Made by a program: the position numbers and the translations under genes. Under the pieces are notes generated by a model. The model saw only the letters and a list, made by a program, of their open reading frames with translations, searched no databases and was not told the DNA's origin. Positions 8,771 through 17,643 of a DNA stretch of 64,000 nucleotides are shown here, in pieces (positions within the stretch are counted from its first letter, which is position 1; every line of letters begins with the position of its first letter). Where the stretch lies: contig NZ_MQWD01000001.1 in the NCBI RefSeq assembly GCF_002283365.1, forward strand, positions 1,038,724 through 1,102,723, read 5' to 3'. Source of the DNA: Rubrivirga marina. GTDB lineage: Bacteria; Bacteroidota; Rhodothermia; Rhodothermales; Rubricoccaceae.

Positions 8771-9589
8771 CTACTCGCTCGCGGCGACGCCCTCGGCCCA
8801 ACGGCGCGGATCGAACAGGACCGGGTCGAGGTCCGGGTCGGCGACCATGTCGGAGTAGGTCTCCCAGAACACGAGGCGGTCGTCCTGGAAGACGGCGACG
8901 TAGGGCGCGATCCAGCCGCCGCCGAGCCGCTGGTAGTTCTCGAACCGGACGTCCTGGAGGCCGCCGCTCTGCGCCGGCTCCACGAGGCGGACGAACAGGA
9001 GCCGGTCCTGCTCCACCCAGACCTCGCCGCTCTCGGGCGCGCCGAGGACGTACATCGGCCGGTTCTCCCACACGTCGGTGCGGAACGCGCCGAGGTCGAG
9101 GCCCTCGGCCTCGAGGATGCGGAGCGTCTCGGCCGGGTCCTGGCGGTACACGTCGAAGCCCCACAGCAGGAGCGGGTTCCGGTCGGCGCGGGCCGCGGTG
9201 AGCTGGCCGTCGCGGTAGATGTAGGTCGTGTCGCCGACGAAGAGGGCGTCGGTGCCCGTCATCGGGTCGTCCATCTCGATGCGGAGGCGGCCCGGGACGG
9301 CGGCCCACTCGCGCCACGTCTCGACCGAGACGGAGCCGTCGGGGAGGCGGCGGTTCGTCTGTTGCGTGAACGAGAGCGTCTCGTACCACGTCTCGGCGTA
9401 GCGGTCGTGCATGGCCGCCACGAGTGTGGCGGCGTCGTAGACCGGGTCGGCGCGCATGGGGCCGGCGAAGACGGGGCCCATCCGGGGCGGGCCGGCCGTC
9501 GTGTCGGGCGCGGCGTCGGCGTCCTCGGCGGACGGCGGGGCGGAGGCGCAGCCGGAGACGACGAGGGCGAAGAGGAGGGCGAGGCGCAT
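8771..9589 (-). CDS. Lipoprotein, LolA/LolB-like beta-barrel type
   Basis: A 272-residue lipoprotein. The signal M-R-L-A-L-L-F-A-L-V-V-S-G-C gives a Cys at residue 14. An acidic linker follows, then a domain with the strand pattern of outer-membrane lipoprotein-sorting proteins: R-L-R-I-E-M-D-D, G-D-T-T-Y-I-Y-R-D-G and R-F-E-N-Y-Q-R-L-G-G-G-W-I-A-P. It probably binds a lipid or lipoprotein in the periplasm. The start overlaps the stop of the upstream DinB gene by one base (ATGA arrangement), so they form a two-gene unit. Family assignment is by pattern only. Confidence 0.6.
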   Translation of the reverse strand: MRLALLFALVVSGCASAPPSAEDADAAPDTTAGPPRMGPVFAGPMRADPVYDAATLVAAMHDRYAETWYETLSFTQQTNRRLPDGSVSVETWREWAAVPGRLRIEMDDPMTGTDALFVGDTTYIYRDGQLTAARADRNPLLLWGFDVYRQDPAETLRILEAEGLDLGAFRTDVWENRPMYVLGAPESGEVWVEQDRLLFVRLVEPAQSGGLQDVRFENYQRLGGGWIAPYVAVFQDDRLVFWETYSDMVADPDLDPVLFDPRRWAEGVAASE

Positions 9590-10053
9590 CAGGGGGCGGG
9601 CTCGCCGGAGCGGGCCCAGAAGATGAAGTCGAGGGCGCGGGGCGTGGCGCCGGCCGCGCGGAGGGCGGCGTTGGCCTGTCCGCGGTGGTGGGCGGCGTGG
9701 AGCAAGACGTGGTCGAACACGTCCCGCACCGCGCTCTCGAACGGCTCGCCGCGCGAGTTCTGATACACGGCCGGGCCGTCGAGGTCGAGCGGGCCGGCGA
9801 GGAAGGCCTGCCAGTCGTCTGTCGTCTCCTGGAGGAGAGCGCGGCAGCCGTCGACGTCGAGCGCCGGCCAGATCTCGAGGCCGTCGGTCGGGGCGCCCGC
9901 CAGGCGGTGGTGCCAGACGCGGTCGGCGGCGAGCGCGTGGGCAAACGGACGGAGCGCGTCGGGCGCGGGGTGGTCCGCAATCACCCCGAGGAGGGTGGAC
10001 CCGGCCCACACGTGGTGACGGAAGCGACGGCGGACGGCGTCGGGCGCGGTCAT
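9589..10053 (-). CDS. DinB-like four-helix metal protein
   Basis: A 154-residue member of the DinB/DfsB superfamily. The metal-binding histidines are visible: one in the first helix region (R-R-F-R-H-H-V-W), V-W-H-H at about residues 46-49, and H-V-L-L-H-A-A-H-H-R-G-Q at about 115-126. The last motif is the best-conserved part of the family. DinB-like proteins include bacillithiol and other thiol S-transferases; the substrate here is unknown. It is the first gene of a pair with the downstream lipoprotein. Confidence 0.85.
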   Translation of the reverse strand: MTAPDAVRRRFRHHVWAGSTLLGVIADHPAPDALRPFAHALAADRVWHHRLAGAPTDGLEIWPALDVDGCRALLQETTDDWQAFLAGPLDLDGPAVYQNSRGEPFESAVRDVFDHVLLHAAHHRGQANAALRAAGATPRALDFIFWARSGEPAP

Positions 10054-10206
10054 CGCAGATCGTTTGAGGGGGCGAATGGTAACGCGTGGGTTCCGCCTCG
10101 CCCCGCCGATGGGCCGAATTGGACCTGCGCGAGCCGCCGACGGGACGGAATCGGCCGGTTGGCACGTGACTTGACGAAGGACGTGTCAAGCTCACCCCCA
10201 CTGGCC

Positions 10207-10452
10207 ATGTCCCAGGTTCTCACCGCCCGCCCCTCGATCTTCACCGCGCTCCTCGCCGGCTACGTCGCCGGCGACGTCAGCGACGACGCGATGGCCCGCT
10301 TCGACGACCTCTTCGAGGACGCGTCGGCCTCGGCGCAGGAGCGGCTCGCGTTCGCGCGGTTCTACCTCGACGTGCTCGCGGCCGGCGACGACGCGGAGGC
10401 CCTCCCAGACCCCTCCGAGGTCGGCGGCATCCTGTCCGCGGTCCGGGCGTAG
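10207..10452 (+). CDS. Small acidic protein, function unknown
   Basis: An 81-residue soluble, acidic, probably helical protein (Y-V-A-G-D-V-S-D-D-A-M-A-R-F-D-D-L-F-E-D). It has no signal, no membrane segment and no recognised motif. It is followed 23 bp later by a conserved small protein, so the two may share a transcript. Upstream is a 150-bp spacer between divergent genes that must hold promoters for both sides. Confidence 0.6.
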   Translation: MSQVLTARPSIFTALLAGYVAGDVSDDAMARFDDLFEDASASAQERLAFARFYLDVLAAGDDAEALPDPSEVGGILSAVRA

Positions 10453-10475
10453 GCGGCGGGCACCGCGCCCGCCCC

Positions 10476-10826
10476 ATGTCCGCCTGCCCCGACCACCTCC
10501 CGTCGACGCCCGACGGCCGCTACTTCGTCCACGGTGGGCGCCTCTGGCGGTGTTCGAACCCGGATCTCTCGGACGACGAGCGCCAGCGGCTCACGGGCGA
10601 GCTGATGGACGCCCGCCGTGCCGTCGGCGCCGCCAAGCGATCCGGCGACAGCGAGGCCGAGCGCGCGGCCCGGGCGCGCGTCCATGAGGCCAAGGTGGCC
10701 CTCGGCGAGCGCGGCCCCACGTGGTGGGACTCCGACGAGGACTACAACCGGCACGCCCCTAAGAACACGCCCTACGCCGACTGGTGGGCCAGCCTCGGCG
10801 ATGCCGAGCGCGAGGCGGGGGAGTAA
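10476..10826 (+). CDS. Conserved small protein, function unknown
   Basis: A 116-residue soluble protein of a family of uncharacterised proteins found in many proteobacteria. The signature is Y-F-V-H-G-G-R-L-W-R-C-S-N-P near the N-terminus, a helical middle (E-L-M-D-A-R-R-A-V-G-A-A-K-R), then A-L-G-E-R-G-P-T-W-W-D and D-Y-N-R-H near the end. No catalytic role is known. The strong conservation outside this lineage is recalled, not computed. Confidence 0.75.
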   Translation: MSACPDHLPSTPDGRYFVHGGRLWRCSNPDLSDDERQRLTGELMDARRAVGAAKRSGDSEAERAARARVHEAKVALGERGPTWWDSDEDYNRHAPKNTPYADWWASLGDAEREAGE

Positions 10827-11138
10827 GGACGGCAGAGCGGAGTTCGTGCCACCGTTCCTCTTGCCCTCCTGAGCGAACGCGACCCCGCTGGGGCTGCCGG
10901 CACGTCACCGGTGTGCCGACGCGGGAGAGGCGAGGCCCCTCGTCGCATCGCTTCTCGGGATGACACGAACAGGACGAGTCGCTCGGACCCGTCCAATTCG
11001 GCGCATCCTCCAAACACAGGCCGCCCCGCTGGCGAGGTGCGGGCGCCAGCGGGGCGGACAAAAAAGAGGGCCGCCCAGTGCCGAGGATTCGGGCGGCCCC
11101 TTTGCGCCCCATCCACGGGGCGCGACTACGTGCGGCGA
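10827..11138. other. Intergenic region with decayed repeat and hairpins
   Basis: 312 bp without a convincing gene. At about 10868-10985 it holds pieces resembling the inverted-repeat element at 14147-14272 (TCCTGAGCGAACGCGA on one side, GGGATGACACGAACAGGACG on the other), with a central hairpin GCCGGCAC...GTGTGCCG. At 11021-11057 a 14-bp perfect stem is formed by CCGCCCCGCTGGCG and CGCCAGCGGGGCGG. The terminator for the leftward PRC-barrel gene follows. Confidence 0.55.
11060..11099 (-). terminator. Rho-independent terminator of the PRC-barrel gene
   Basis: Read leftward, GGGCCGCCC (11099-11091) pairs with GGGCGGCCC (11076-11068) around a 14-base loop. The tract TCTTTTTTG follows directly (11067-11059). 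This is the clearest classical terminator in the window. It lies 40 bp beyond the PRC-barrel stop, and a second strong stem lies just past the T tract. Confidence 0.85.
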
Positions 11139-11519
11139 TCAGTTAGCCATCGCCGGCTCGTTCACGCGCGTCCTGAGGTAGGTGTCGCGGTGACCGTAGA
11201 AGTCGTACACACCCTCGGAGAACTCGCGGTTCGCAGTCTCGGGCCAGTTGTTCTTGTCGAACCCGGGCGCGTCCTCAAGGCGGTCCTTGGTCACGTCGAC
11301 GACGAACCGCTCGTTGTTGCGGTCGATCTCGAAGGCCTGGAGCGGCACGGCGAACAGCTTGTCGCCGATCCCGAGGAACCCGCCGAAGTCGAGCACGACG
11401 TACTCGACGCGGCCGCTGTCGGGGTGGAGCATGATGTCCTCGATGGACCCCAGCTCGTCGCCCTGACGGTTCACGACGGTGGTGTTGCGGATGGTGGAAG
11501 TGGAGAGGAGGGTATTCAT
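11139..11519 (-). CDS. PRC-barrel domain protein
   Basis: A 126-residue protein with a PRC-barrel domain over residues 5-80. It contains the usual N-R-Q-G-D-E-L-G-S-I-E-D-I-M-L followed by G-R-V-E-Y-V-V-L-D-F-G-G and K-L-F-A-V-P-L-Q-A-F. PRC-barrel proteins of this stand-alone type are often induced under stress; no enzyme activity is known. The tail (R-E-F-S-E-G-V-Y-D-F-Y-G-H) is typical of the group. It ends in a strong terminator, so it is a single-gene unit. Confidence 0.9.
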   Translation of the reverse strand: MNTLLSTSTIRNTTVVNRQGDELGSIEDIMLHPDSGRVEYVVLDFGGFLGIGDKLFAVPLQAFEIDRNNERFVVDVTKDRLEDAPGFDKNNWPETANREFSEGVYDFYGHRDTYLRTRVNEPAMAN

Positions 11520-11711
11520 AATCAGAGTAGGATTCGAAAGAGATAGACTCGGCGGGGCGCTCCCGGCGGGCAATGGGTGGTATAGAACGGAGCGTGTCGT
11601 GTTTTCAACTGCGGATGAAAGCCCGGGGCCGCGGCGTTGGGACACCGTTGTCCACATGCTTATCGTGGGCTCGCAACTGGCCGATGCTAGATGGCCCCGC
11701 CCCATCGTGTT

Positions 11712-12356
11712 ATGCGCGTCTCGCTCTCGACCGCGACGGTCCTCCTCGCCGCCCTCACCCTCTCTGCCTGCGCCACCACCGGCGGATCGCCGAACGGCTG
11801 GGGGGCGCCCCGTAGCGGAAACCGTACGCCCGTCGCCGAACGCCCGGCGCCGCGCCCCGAGCGTCCGCCCCTGGCTGAGCGCCCCGACCGCCGTCCCGAG
11901 GCGGACCGGCGGCCGAGCACGGCGTCCGGCCTCGTGATCCCCGTCGTCGGGGTCGAGGGCCACGACCTCCGCGACTCGTTCACCGCCGGCCGCTCTGGCG
12001 GGCGGACCCACAACGCCATCGACATCGCCGCGCCGACGGGCACGCCGGTCGTCGCCATCACCGACGGGACCGTCTCGCGGAAGCACTGGAACGCCCTCGG
12101 CGGCCGAACGCTCTACCTCACCTCCGCCGACGGCCGCTACGACTTCTACTACGCTCACCTCGACAGCTACGTCGACGGCATCGAGATCGGGAGCCGCGTC
12201 CGGCGCGGGCAGGTGCTCGGGGCGGTCGGGTCGACGGGCAACGCGCAGGGGCCGCACCTCCACTTCCAAGTCCTCGACAAGCGCGGCGGTGGGCGCGGCA
12301 CGCCCGTCAACCCGTTTGACCTCCTGCGGACCGCGGAACTGGCCATCGCCGACTAG
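11712..12356 (+). CDS. Lipoprotein with M23 (LytM) peptidase domain
   Basis: A 214-residue secreted protein starting at the ATG 11712. The signal ends with the lipobox T-L-S-A-C. A proline- and arginine-rich linker (about residues 25-70) precedes an M23 domain. Zinc ligands are visible: G-R-T-H-N-A-I-D-I-A-A-P (first His and Asp) and H-L-H-F near the end, with Y-Y-A-H-L-D in between. M23 enzymes cleave peptidoglycan cross-links; the complete ligand set suggests real activity rather than an EnvC-type scaffold. An in-frame ATG 21 bp upstream is less likely because it would put charged residues before the signal. Confidence 0.88.
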   Translation: MRVSLSTATVLLAALTLSACATTGGSPNGWGAPRSGNRTPVAERPAPRPERPPLAERPDRRPEADRRPSTASGLVIPVVGVEGHDLRDSFTAGRSGGRTHNAIDIAAPTGTPVVAITDGTVSRKHWNALGGRTLYLTSADGRYDFYYAHLDSYVDGIEIGSRVRRGQVLGAVGSTGNAQGPHLHFQVLDKRGGGRGTPVNPFDLLRTAELAIAD

Positions 12357-12369
12357 GTCCGGCGTGCAC

Positions 12370-12388
12370 CCGAGGCGGTCCGCCTCGG
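12370..12388. repeat. Palindrome variant, inverted order
   Basis: CCGAGGCGGTCCGCCTCGG, the two palindrome halves in reversed order around a one-base centre. It begins 14 bp after the M23 peptidase stop. It has the same pairing capacity as the standard 20-mer but a different centre. Confidence 0.5.
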
Positions 12389-12453
12389 CGAACTCCGTGG
12401 CGGACCCGAGCGCGGGCGGTGGGGTAGACTGACGCCCCTCTCCGCCCGACCCT

Positions 12454-14112
12454 ATGTCCGTCGACCCGCTGGCCGGCCAGCCCGTCCCCCCGAGCCGCCT
12501 CCCCAACGTCCCGCGCATCGTCGCGGCCTACTACACGCTCGCGCCCGACCCCGAGGACCCCGGCCAGCGCGTGAGCTTCGGGACGTCCGGCCACCGCGGG
12601 CGCTCCGTCGACGGCGCGTTCAACGAGGCGCACGTGCTCGCCGTCAGCCAGGCGCTCGTGGAGCACCGCGCCGAGGCGGGCATCACCGGGCCGCTCATCG
12701 TCGGGTTCGACACGCACGCGTTGTCGGAGGCGGCCTTCGGGACGGCGCTCGAGGTCTTCGCGGCCAACGGCGTCGAGACGATCATCCAGCAGGGCCGCGG
12801 CTACACGCCGACGCCGTCTGTCTCGCACGCCATCCTCGCCTACAACCGGGACCGGAGCGACGGGCTGGCGGACGGCGTCGTCATCACGCCGAGCCACAAC
12901 CCGCCCGAGGACGGCGGCTTCAAGTACAACCCGCCGACGGGCGGCCCCGCTGGGGGCGACGTCACGGGGCCGGTTCAGAAACGGGCCAACGCGATCCTCG
13001 AAGGGGACCTGAAGGACGTCAAGCGGACGACGCTCGCTCGCGCCCTCGCCGCCGACACGACGCACGAGCGGGACCTCGTCGGGCCCTACGTCGACGACCT
13101 CGGGGCGGTCCTCGACCTCGACGCGGTCCGTGAGGCCGGCGTCCGGATCGGCGTCGACCCGCTGGGCGGGGCCGGGATCGGCTACTGGGCACCCATCGCC
13201 GAGCGCTACGGGCTCAGTCTCGAGGTCGTCAACGAGCGCGTCGACGCGGCCTTCGGGTTCATGCGCCTCGACCGCGACGGGAAGATCCGGATGGACTGCT
13301 CGTCGCCCTACGCGATGGCCGGCCTCGTCGAGCTGAAGGACCGGTTCGACGTGGCCGTCGGCAACGACCCCGACGCCGACCGGCACGGGATCGTGACGCC
13401 GAGCGCCGGGCTGATGAACCCGAACCACTACCTCGCCGTCGCCGTCGAGTACCTGTTCCAGAACCGCCCGGACTGGCCCGCCGAGGCGGCGGTCGGAAAA
13501 ACGCTCGTGTCGTCGTCGATGATCGACCGCGTCGCGAAGTCGGTCGGCCGGCGGCTGGCCGAGGTGCCGGTCGGGTTCAAGTGGTTCGTCGACGGTCTCC
13601 TCTCGGGCGACTACGGCTTCGGAGGCGAGGAGAGCGCCGGCGCCTCGTTCCTCCGCAAGGACGGGAGCACGTGGACGACCGACAAGGACGGCATCCTCCT
13701 CGCGCTGCTGGCGGCCGAGATCACCGCCGTCACCGGCGACGACCCGGGCGTGCGCTACCGCGCGCTCGAGGAGCGGTTCGGGAGTCCCGTCTACGCCCGC
13801 ATCGACGCGCCGGCGAGCCGCGAGCAGAAGGCGATCCTGAACGACCTCTCGCCCGACGCCGTCACCGCCGACACGCTCGCGGGCGATGCCGTGACGGCGA
13901 CGATGACGCGGGCGCCGGGCAACGATGCGCCGATTGGGGGGCTGAAGGTCCAGACCGAGGCCGGCTGGTTCGCCGCGCGGCCGTCGGGCACCGAGGACAT
14001 CTACAAGATCTACGCCGAGAGCTTTCGCGGCGAGGACCACCTCGCGAAGCTCCAGGCCGAGGCCCAGGAGATCGTCTCCGACGCGTTCAGGAGCGCCGGT
14101 GTGGGAGGCTAG
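12454..14112 (+). CDS. pgm: Phosphoglucomutase
   Basis: A 552-residue alpha-D-phosphohexomutase of the E. coli Pgm length and type that interconverts glucose 1-phosphate and glucose 6-phosphate. Seen in order: F-G-T-S-G-H-R-G near residue 47, the phosphoserine loop T-P-S-H-N-P-P at about 148-154, the metal loop D-P-D-A-D-R at about 308, the sugar-recognition loop G-E-E-S-A-G-A at about 393, and a C-terminal phosphate-binding R-P-S-G-T-E-D. All are intact. It supplies precursors for nucleotide sugars and glycogen. It stands alone. Confidence 0.96.
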   Translation: MSVDPLAGQPVPPSRLPNVPRIVAAYYTLAPDPEDPGQRVSFGTSGHRGRSVDGAFNEAHVLAVSQALVEHRAEAGITGPLIVGFDTHALSEAAFGTALEVFAANGVETIIQQGRGYTPTPSVSHAILAYNRDRSDGLADGVVITPSHNPPEDGGFKYNPPTGGPAGGDVTGPVQKRANAILEGDLKDVKRTTLARALAADTTHERDLVGPYVDDLGAVLDLDAVREAGVRIGVDPLGGAGIGYWAPIAERYGLSLEVVNERVDAAFGFMRLDRDGKIRMDCSSPYAMAGLVELKDRFDVAVGNDPDADRHGIVTPSAGLMNPNHYLAVAVEYLFQNRPDWPAEAAVGKTLVSSSMIDRVAKSVGRRLAEVPVGFKWFVDGLLSGDYGFGGEESAGASFLRKDGSTWTTDKDGILLALLAAEITAVTGDDPGVRYRALEERFGSPVYARIDAPASREQKAILNDLSPDAVTADTLAGDAVTATMTRAPGNDAPIGGLKVQTEAGWFAARPSGTEDIYKIYAESFRGEDHLAKLQAEAQEIVSDAFRSAGVGG

Positions 14113-14146
14113 GGACGCAACGGAACCTCTGTGCCTCTCGCTCCTA

Positions 14147-14272
14147 TCGTCCTGAGCGAGCGGAGCGAGTCGAAGGATCTCCGACGTGCGCCACGCTCGG
14201 GCGGTCTCCTGTGCGTCGTGCCCGCCAGAGATCCTTCGGCTCCGGCCGTTGCGCGGCCTTCGTTCAGGACGA
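14147..14272. repeat. 126-bp inverted-repeat element
   Basis: The outer ends are TCGTCCTGA (14147) and TCAGGACGA (ending 14272), perfect inverse complements. Inner AAGGATCT (14173-14180) pairs with AGATCCTT (14229-14236). The arms read like the widely dispersed bacterial CCTGAGCGAGCGGAGCGAGT family. It fills most of the 302-bp gap between pgm and the gluconolactonase-like gene and holds no gene. A palindrome variant lies at 14309-14326. Confidence 0.75.
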
Positions 14273-14308
14273 CGCGTTGCGAGCGCGGTGCGCACCGGCA
14301 CCCTGCCT

Positions 14309-14326
14309 GCCTCGGCACCGAGGCGG
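14309..14326. repeat. Palindrome variant
   Basis: GCCTCGGCACCGAGGCGG, a near copy of the 20-mer, 90 bp before the gluconolactonase-like start and 200 bp after the pgm stop. It lies outside a gene-end position, next to the 126-bp inverted repeat. Confidence 0.6.
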
Positions 14327-14414
14327 AGGGAGGCGGCCGCAGGACGCGCCCGTCGGGTTCGTCCATTCGATAGAGGATGCGGTGTACGTTCTGGGCCGGA
14401 ACCGCTTCCCATCT

Positions 14415-15944
14415 ATGCGCCCCCTCCTCCTCGTCGCGGCCGTCCTCGCCGCCTCCGCCAGCGCGCAGCCCGACCTCGGGGCGTTCACGGCTCACGCCGA
14501 CGTTGGCGACGTCCGGACGCCCGGGACGGTCGCCTACAGCCCGGCCTCCGCGACGTACACGATCTCGGGGTCGGGCACCAACATGTGGGCCACGAGCGAC
14601 GAGTTCCACCTCGTCTACCGGCGGATGACGGGCGACTTCGTCCTCACCGCCGACATGGCGTTCGTGGGCGAGGGCGTCGACCCCCACCGGAAGATCGGCT
14701 GGATCGCCCGCGCGTCGCTCGATCCGGGGGCGCCGTACGTCGACGCCGCGCTCCACGGCGACGGGCTCATGTCGCTCCAGTACCGGGCCGCCGCCGGCGA
14801 CTCGACGGTCCAGGTCGTGAGCGACTCGTCGGCGAGCACGGTCCGGCTGGCGCGGCGCGGCGGCGTGTACTCGATGTCGGTGGCGAGGGCCGGCGAGCCG
14901 TTCACGACGGTCGAGCTGACCGAGCCGGTCGACCTCGGCGACGAGGTGCTCGTGGGGTTGTTCGTCTGCGCCCACAACCCGGACGTGGTCGAGACGGCGG
15001 TCTTCTCGAACGTCCGCGTGGCGGTCCCGGTCACGTCCGGCATCGGCGACCTCGTCCCCGCCGACGCCGAGGTGGAGGTCCTCGCCGAGGGGTTCACGTG
15101 GTCGGAAGGGCCCGTGTGGCGCCCGGCCGAGGGCGACCTCCTGTTTTCGGACGTCCCCGAGAACGTGGTCTACCGCTGGTCCGAGAGCGACGGCCTGTCC
15201 GCCTTCCTCCGCCCCGCCAGCCGCGCGTTCGGGAGCGCGACGCCCGGCGAGGCGGGCAGCAACGGGCTGATCCTCGACGCCGACGGCCGCCTGCTCCTGG
15301 CCGAGCACGGGACGCGCGCCGTGATGCGCCTCGGCGACCGCTTCGTCCGCGACACGCTGGCGGCGCGCTACGACGGGCGCCGGCTCAACAGCCCAAACGA
15401 CCTCGTGCTCCACTCGTCGGGCGCCCTGTTCTTTACCGACCCCCCGTACGGGCTGGCCGGTCAGGACGGGTCGCCGCAGAAGGAGCTCCCGTTCAACGGC
15501 GTCTACCGCCTCGACTCGGACGGGACGGTCACGCTCATCGATGACGGCCTCTCGCGGCCCAACGGGATCGTCCTGTCGCCCGACGAGCGGACGCTGCTCG
15601 TGGCGAACTCGGACCCCGCGCGGGCGATCTGGATGGCGTACCCGGTCGCCGAGGACGGCTCGGTCGGGGAGGGGACGGTCCTGTTCGACGCGACCGAGTG
15701 GGTGGGCCCCGACCGGCCCGGCCTCCCGGACGGGATGGCCGTCGACGCAGACGGGAACGTGTTCGCGACGGGGCCGGGCGGCGTCCTCGTGTTCTCGGCC
15801 GCGGGCGAGTACCTCGGCACGATCGAGACGGAGAAGGCGACGGCCAACGTGGCCTTTGGCGACGCGGACGGCCGGGCGCTCTACCTCACGTCCAGCGACC
15901 AACTCCTCCGGCTCCGCGTCGCCACGCGAGGGCTCGGGTTTTGA
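14415..15944 (+). CDS. Secreted SMP-30/gluconolactonase-like protein with extra N-terminal domain
   Basis: A 509-residue exported protein. A signal peptide (about residues 1-18, ending A-S-A-Q) is followed by a beta-rich domain (about 20-205) resembling concanavalin-like or regulation-of-enolase sheets (D-F-V-L-T-A-D-M-A-F, K-I-G-W-I-A-R). Then comes an SMP-30/gluconolactonase/LRE propeller: F-T-W-S-E-G-P-V-W at about 222-230, N-S-P-N-D-L-V and L-S-R-P-N-G-I-V with the metal-binding Asn residues, and L-P-D-G-M-A-V-D. The likely role is opening of a sugar lactone outside the cytoplasm. The next gene is a gluconate-type permease, which fits the resulting acid. Confidence 0.85.
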   Translation: MRPLLLVAAVLAASASAQPDLGAFTAHADVGDVRTPGTVAYSPASATYTISGSGTNMWATSDEFHLVYRRMTGDFVLTADMAFVGEGVDPHRKIGWIARASLDPGAPYVDAALHGDGLMSLQYRAAAGDSTVQVVSDSSASTVRLARRGGVYSMSVARAGEPFTTVELTEPVDLGDEVLVGLFVCAHNPDVVETAVFSNVRVAVPVTSGIGDLVPADAEVEVLAEGFTWSEGPVWRPAEGDLLFSDVPENVVYRWSESDGLSAFLRPASRAFGSATPGEAGSNGLILDADGRLLLAEHGTRAVMRLGDRFVRDTLAARYDGRRLNSPNDLVLHSSGALFFTDPPYGLAGQDGSPQKELPFNGVYRLDSDGTVTLIDDGLSRPNGIVLSPDERTLLVANSDPARAIWMAYPVAEDGSVGEGTVLFDATEWVGPDRPGLPDGMAVDADGNVFATGPGGVLVFSAAGEYLGTIETEKATANVAFGDADGRALYLTSSDQLLRLRVATRGLGF

Positions 15945-15990
15945 CAGCGTTCTCGCCTCCGACCCGAGCGACCGCGGCGACCGACCCGGC

Positions 15991-16010
15991 CCGCCTCGGC
16001 GCCGAGGCGG
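15991..16010. repeat. 20-bp palindrome, exact copy
   Basis: CCGCCTCGGCGCCGAGGCGG, located 46 bp after the gluconolactonase-like stop and 42 bp before the gntP-type start. The two flanking genes run in the same direction, so here it could reduce or divide co-transcription. Confidence 0.75.
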
Positions 16011-16052
16011 GGGGAGCCGGCCGGCTGTGATCAAACCGCTCCCGTTCGCTCC

Positions 16053-17399
16053 ATGCACCCGCTCCTGATCCTGGCCGTCGGCATGGCGACGGTGCTCGGG
16101 CTGATCGTCGCTGCGCGCGTCCACGCGTTCCTGGCGCTGCTGGCGGCGGCGCTCGTCGTGAGTCTGCTCGCTGGCGGGGCGACCGGCGAGGCCGTCACGC
16201 GTGTGGCCGAGGCGTTCGGGGCGACGGCGGCGAGCGTCGGCATCGTGATCGCGTTCGCGGCCGTCATCGGGAAGGCCATGACCGACAGCGGCGCGGCCGA
16301 CCGGATCGTCCGCTCGATGACGGGGACCGCCGGCGACGGGCGCGTGGCGCCGGCCCTCGCCGGGAGCGGGGCCATCCTCTCGATCCCGGTCTTCTTCGAC
16401 ACGGTCTTCTACCTCCTCGTGCCGCTCGCGCGGTCGGCCGCGCGGGCGTCGGGGCGGCGCTACCTCCGCTATCTCCTGGCCGTCGCCGGCGGCGCCGTCG
16501 TGACGCACGCGCTCGTGCCCCCGACGCCCGGCCCGTTCGTGACGGCCGCCGAGCTCGGCGTCGACCTCGGCACGATGATGATCGTGGGCCTCGTGATCGC
16601 CGTCCCGTGCACCGCCTCGGTCCTCCTCTTCGCCAAGTGGGCCGACGACCGGGTGCCTGTCGAGCTGCCCGACCACGACGACCCGGCCGCCGCCGGCGTC
16701 CCCGAGGTGGAGGCGCCGCCACCCGTCCTCCCCGGCCTCGGCGCGTCGTTGGCCCCCATCGTCCTGCCCGTCGTGCTCATCACGGCGGCGACGATCGCGA
16801 ACGCGCTCGAGCGGCCCCTTGCGTGGCTCGACGCGCTCGGCAACCCGAACCTCGCGCTCGGGCTGGCGACCGTCGCCGCGCTCGGGGTCTACGTCCGCCA
16901 GCGGCGGCCGAGCCGCGACGACGTGGCCGAGGCGGTCGAGGAGGCGCTGATGTCGGCCGGCGTCATCATCCTCATCACGGCGGCCGGCGGGGCGTTCGGG
17001 GCGATGCTGCGCGAGGCCGGCGTCGGCGACGTCCTGGCGGCGCTGGCGGGCGGCGGAGCGGGCGGGTTCGCGCTCCTGGGCCTCGCCTTCGGCACGGCCA
17101 GCCTCCTGAAGATCGCGCAGGGCTCCTCGACGGTCGCCATGATCACGACGGTCGGGCTCGTCGGCGCGGCCGTGGCCGGCGCCGACCTCCCGTTCCACCC
17201 GGTCTACCTCGCGACGGCGATCGCGTCGGGCTCGCTCGTCGGCTCGTGGATGAACGACAGCGGCTTCTGGATCTTCGCCAAGATGGGCGGCCTCTCGGAG
17301 GTCGAGACGCTCCGGACGTGGACGCCGCTGCTGGCCGTCGTCGGGCTCGTGGCGTTCGCGATGACGCTCGTGCTCGCGCTTGCGGTGCCGCTCGTCTAG
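16053..17399 (+). CDS. GntP family gluconate:H+ symporter
   Basis: A 448-residue inner-membrane permease with about 12 helices. The length and the conserved stretches (I-P-V-F-F-D-T-V-F-Y-L-L-V-P-L, H-A-L-V-P-P-T-P-G-P, L-K-I-A-Q-G-S-S-T-V-A, S-G-S-L-V-G-S-W-M-N-D-S-G-F-W) are diagnostic of GntP transporters for gluconate and related aldonates. The preceding gene encodes a probable lactonase, so the pair likely takes up sugar acids made outside the membrane. Exact substrate not determined. Confidence 0.93.
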   Translation: MHPLLILAVGMATVLGLIVAARVHAFLALLAAALVVSLLAGGATGEAVTRVAEAFGATAASVGIVIAFAAVIGKAMTDSGAADRIVRSMTGTAGDGRVAPALAGSGAILSIPVFFDTVFYLLVPLARSAARASGRRYLRYLLAVAGGAVVTHALVPPTPGPFVTAAELGVDLGTMMIVGLVIAVPCTASVLLFAKWADDRVPVELPDHDDPAAAGVPEVEAPPPVLPGLGASLAPIVLPVVLITAATIANALERPLAWLDALGNPNLALGLATVAALGVYVRQRRPSRDDVAEAVEEALMSAGVIILITAAGGAFGAMLREAGVGDVLAALAGGGAGGFALLGLAFGTASLLKIAQGSSTVAMITTVGLVGAAVAGADLPFHPVYLATAIASGSLVGSWMNDSGFWIFAKMGGLSEVETLRTWTPLLAVVGLVAFAMTLVLALAVPLV

Positions 17400-17554
17400 C
17401 GGGCGGGCAGAGAGCGGGTCACGGTCTGGACGACGTGGCGGAGCCAGTCGCTGAGGGGGACGGGGGTCATGGAGACGAACATGGCGGTGGGAGCTGGGGG
17501 ACGGTCACAGAGTAGGGCCTGGACCGGCCGTATCAGATCACCGAAACGCCACCT

Positions 17555-17586
17555 AAGCGCTTCCGGCACAACGGGAAGCGCTTTTT
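17555..17586 (+). terminator. Probable rho-independent terminator
   Basis: AAGCGCTTCC (17555-17564) pairs with GGAAGCGCTT (17574-17583), followed by TTTG. A third copy of the half-site (GAAGCGCTTTCC) follows at 17595. It lies 155 bp after the gntP stop, rather far, so it may end read-through or serve an undetected short transcript. The region 17400-17665 otherwise contains only a doubtful 28-codon frame. Confidence 0.55.
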
Positions 17587-17643
17587 GCCCGAGGCGAAGC
17601 GCTTTCCTCCACGAACCCTCCACGGGCCATTCGCTGGCCCTCC

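Noticed and set aside
14109..17198. A 1029-codon open frame on the minus strand
   Set aside because: It lies over the gluconolactonase-like and GntP genes, which are well supported, and shows no recognisable domain.
17396..17482. A 28-codon frame, M-F-V-S-M-T-P-V-P-L, on the minus strand after gntP
   Set aside because: Too short, no motif, and its stop interlocks with the gntP stop. It was not annotated because nothing supports translation.
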